Shown: positions 3,706-5,375 of the stretch, in pieces
Position numbering within the stretch: position 1 is the stretch's first letter
Layout: each line of letters begins with the position of its first letter
Source of the DNA: an uncultured Bacteroidales bacterium
GTDB taxonomy: Bacteria > Bacteroidota > Bacteroidia > Bacteroidales > WCHB1-69
DNA length: 5,375 nucleotides
Assembly (NCBI GenBank): GCA_937901455.1
Contig: CALDIA010000059.1
Location: forward strand, 1 to 5,375
Direction of reading: 5' to 3'
Translations under genes and position numbers: made by a program
The notes under the pieces: generated by a model
What the model was told of the DNA's origin: nothing
Database searches by the model: none
What the model saw: only the letters and a program-made list of their open reading frames with translations

Positions 3706-5375
3706 ATGAAAAAATCTCTATCAATTTTATGCGCGCTGCTGTTCCTGACCGCAGGCGTGACCATGGGACAAGGCCTCTATCAACTGCCAAATTCGGATTT
3801 CGACAACTGGAGCCAACTGAATGGTAGTGGTGATGATTTGCCCACTTCTTGGCACGCGTTTCACGACGCATCGTGTTCTTTGTCTGTTGGCTGTTCTTAC
3901 GCTACAACAAATCATAATAACCGTATTTCAGGTTATGGTGGAGGCTATGCAGCTGAGATGTATGCAAAACAAATTTCCTTTTGGGGCTTTAATTTAGGTC
4001 TTGCCAATGGCGCCATGTCGATAGGCCAAACCGTTGTAGGCTCCTCATCCTCTGAAACAACAGCTAACTATATCATCTGCAAGAGTGGCTATGAATGGAG
4101 CTTTCAAGGTGTGCCGGACTCTCTTTCCTTTTATGCACGGCAAGGATCCAGTACTACAATGAAAGGCAATTCCATCACGAAAACTTTTTTATACACAAGC
4201 TCAACCTTCAAGGATATCACATCTACAGCCACACCGTATGAGGGCACTTGGGTGGGTTATGCCATTTTTAAGTTTTCGGTTAAAAACAATACCAATTGGA
4301 CCCGGTTTGTGACAGCCTATAAATATAGTGGTGCTAACGATTTGGTGGGAACCTCCGGTGGCGCCACATTACACAGTAATTATGCGTGGAATACCGACAA
4401 CGACTTGTCAACGATACAGCGTCCGTCCAAAGTGATGATTTCCTTTTCAACCAACGAAGCGTCCAAAGTGGGGAATGAAAATGAGAAACTCGACATTGAC
4501 ATGTTGCGTATGATTTACGACAAGGGGCTTTCCTCGTTGAAGATTAATGACGTTGAGAATGCATCATTCCGTAATGCCTATAATACTGCTGAATTTGCCA
4601 CCCATAGCGGACTGACTGGTGCGGGCACCAACTCCGGCCACACCCACAGCGACTACAACACGTTAGTTTGTTATAGCACTGATGCGGATTTCCCGCAGGT
4701 AAGTGCCACGGCAAAATCCAAACACATCTTATCCTGCGTGGTCACGCAAGCCACCACTACCGCGCATTATGCCATTATTGAGGTGACACATAATGATTAT
4801 TCCACATTCACAGACACGATTTTCTTCACTAACGCGCATCCTGCCGTTACTGTCACCCTCAACGATGGCGGCACCTATACCGCCTGCGCAGGCGAGACGA
4901 TCAATGTGACCGCTTCGGGCGCCTCCTCCTACGCGTGGAGCGATAATCTTGGCAATACGGCCACCGTGCATCCCACCGCCTCGGGCAACTATACCGTGAC
5001 CGGCACTTCCACCTACGGTTGCACCGCCACGGCCACCGCCTACGTGACGGTGAATCCGCTGCCTACCGTCACCATCAGCGGCAACACGACCATTTGCCAG
5101 CCCAACACCACATCGCTGACCGCTTCGGGCGCATCCTCCTATATATGGAGCAACAGTCTCGGCACAGACAACACGGTCAACGTGGGCAGCGGCGGCACCT
5201 ACACGGTGACCGGCACCTCGTCGCAAGGCTGCTCCAACACTGCCTCGGTGACGGTGACCGCCTACGACGCCCCTGTGGTGACCATCAGCGGCCCGACCAC
5301 CGCCTGCAGCGGCGACGCCATCACGCTGACGGCCTCGGGCGCTGACACCTACAATTGGGACAACAATCTCGGCAA
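3706..5375 (+). CDS. Secreted multi-domain protein with cadherin-like and tandem Ig-like domains (cut by window edge)
   Basis: An exported protein of at least 556 residues, open to the right edge. The ATG at 3706 is chosen because it opens directly into a signal peptide: MKK, a hydrophobic core (about 5-18) and a likely cleavage near residues 21-23 (TMGQ-G). Residues about 24-273 begin LPNSDFDNW and end in LDIDMLRMIYD, a beta-rich pattern resembling jelly-roll or PCMD-type carbohydrate-related domains of Bacteroidota; this assignment is tentative. Residues about 275-376 (LSSLKIND... FPQVSAT... VVTQAT...) resemble the cadherin-like beta-sandwich domain that often ends in YTVTF. From 379 on come Ig-like repeats with ASGASSYxW, GxYTVTGTS and GC motifs. 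Inference: a cell-surface or secreted adhesin or substrate-binding protein, perhaps a type IX secretion cargo, but the C-terminal sorting signal lies outside the window. No catalytic motif is seen. It is preceded by a long non-coding region, so it is probably the first gene of its own unit. Confidence 0.88.
   Translation, partial: MKKSLSILCALLFLTAGVTMGQGLYQLPNSDFDNWSQLNGSGDDLPTSWHAFHDASCSLSVGCSYATTNHNNRISGYGGGYAAEMYAKQISFWGFNLGLANGAMSIGQTVVGSSSSETTANYIICKSGYEWSFQGVPDSLSFYARQGSSTTMKGNSITKTFLYTSSTFKDITSTATPYEGTWVGYAIFKFSVKNNTNWTRFVTAYKYSGANDLVGTSGGATLHSNYAWNTDNDLSTIQRPSKVMISFSTNEASKVGNENEKLDIDMLRMIYDKGLSSLKINDVENASFRNAYNTAEFATHSGLTGAGTNSGHTHSDYNTLVCYSTDADFPQVSATAKSKHILSCVVTQATTTAHYAIIEVTHNDYSTFTDTIFFTNAHPAVTVTLNDGGTYTACAGETINVTASGASSYAWSDNLGNTATVHPTASGNYTVTGTSTYGCTATATAYVTVNPLPTVTISGNTTICQPNTTSLTASGASSYIWSNSLGTDNTVNVGSGGTYTVTGTSSQGCSNTASVTVTAYDAPVVTISGPTTACSGDAITLTASGADTYNWDNNLG
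4840..5375 (+). repeat. Tandem Ig-like repeats within the secreted-protein gene
   Basis: Repeat 1 spans residues 379-452 (4840-5061), repeat 2 residues 453-522 (5062-5271), and repeat 3 starts at residue 523 (5272) and is cut by the window edge. Each begins PxVTI or AVTV, has a Cys near position 12-16, then TASGAsSYxWsnxLG, GxYTVTGTS, GC, and VTV. The two Cys per repeat may form a disulfide outside the cell. Repeats 1 and 2 are close even at DNA level: a 33-base stretch at 4909-4941 recurs at 5119-5151 with only a few differences. More copies probably follow beyond the window. Confidence 0.85.

Noticed and set aside
4729..5226. Reverse and alternate-frame readings (165 and 108 codons) over the Ig repeats
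   Set aside because: They are shadows of the GC-rich repeat codons; the Gly/Arg/His-rich products have no features, while the forward frame carries clear repeats continuous with a signal peptide.

Overview
The window looks like chromosomal DNA of a Bacteroidota member, most likely of the order Bacteroidales. Three kinds of evidence point there. The housekeeping proteins read like Bacteroidales members of their families. Ribosome binding sites are weak and AT-rich instead of strong Shine-Dalgarno sites. Perfect matches to the Bacteroidota -7 promoter element (TAnnTTTG) lie upstream of three genes. The right end encodes a secreted multi-domain protein with tandem Ig-like repeats, a style typical of this phylum. 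The species cannot be named from the sequence.

Layout: (1) Positions 1-1258 are a leftward two-gene unit: a phosphate butyryl/acetyltransferase family gene, then, 12 bases downstream, the membrane-anchored diadenylate cyclase cdaA, cut by the window edge. (2) Positions 1259-1349 are a short divergent promoter region with two back-to-back -7 boxes separated by an A-rich tract. (3) Positions 1350-2910 are a rightward pair, apt (adenine salvage) and ilvE (branched-chain aminotransferase), 22 bases apart and closed by a strong intrinsic terminator at 2938-2971. (4) Positions 2972-3705 hold no convincing protein gene. The first half is GC-rich and highly structured: four tandem 15-base repeats, a 115-base cloverleaf-like inverted repeat and two further long-stem hairpins. 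The second half is AT-rich and carries two candidate promoters. (5) From 3706 to the right edge runs an open-ended gene for an exported protein: signal peptide, a beta-rich N-terminal region, a cadherin-like beta-sandwich segment, then Ig-like repeats.

The two metabolic units share no obvious pathway beyond housekeeping: acyl-phosphate/CoA energy metabolism and c-di-AMP signalling leftward, purine salvage and amino acid metabolism rightward. The most unusual part is the structured block at 3041-3370. Its strands can pair in at least two mutually exclusive ways, and several G-U pairs fit only an RNA read from the + strand. It could be an undescribed non-coding RNA, or a degenerate small mobile or interspersed repeat; the sequence alone does not decide.
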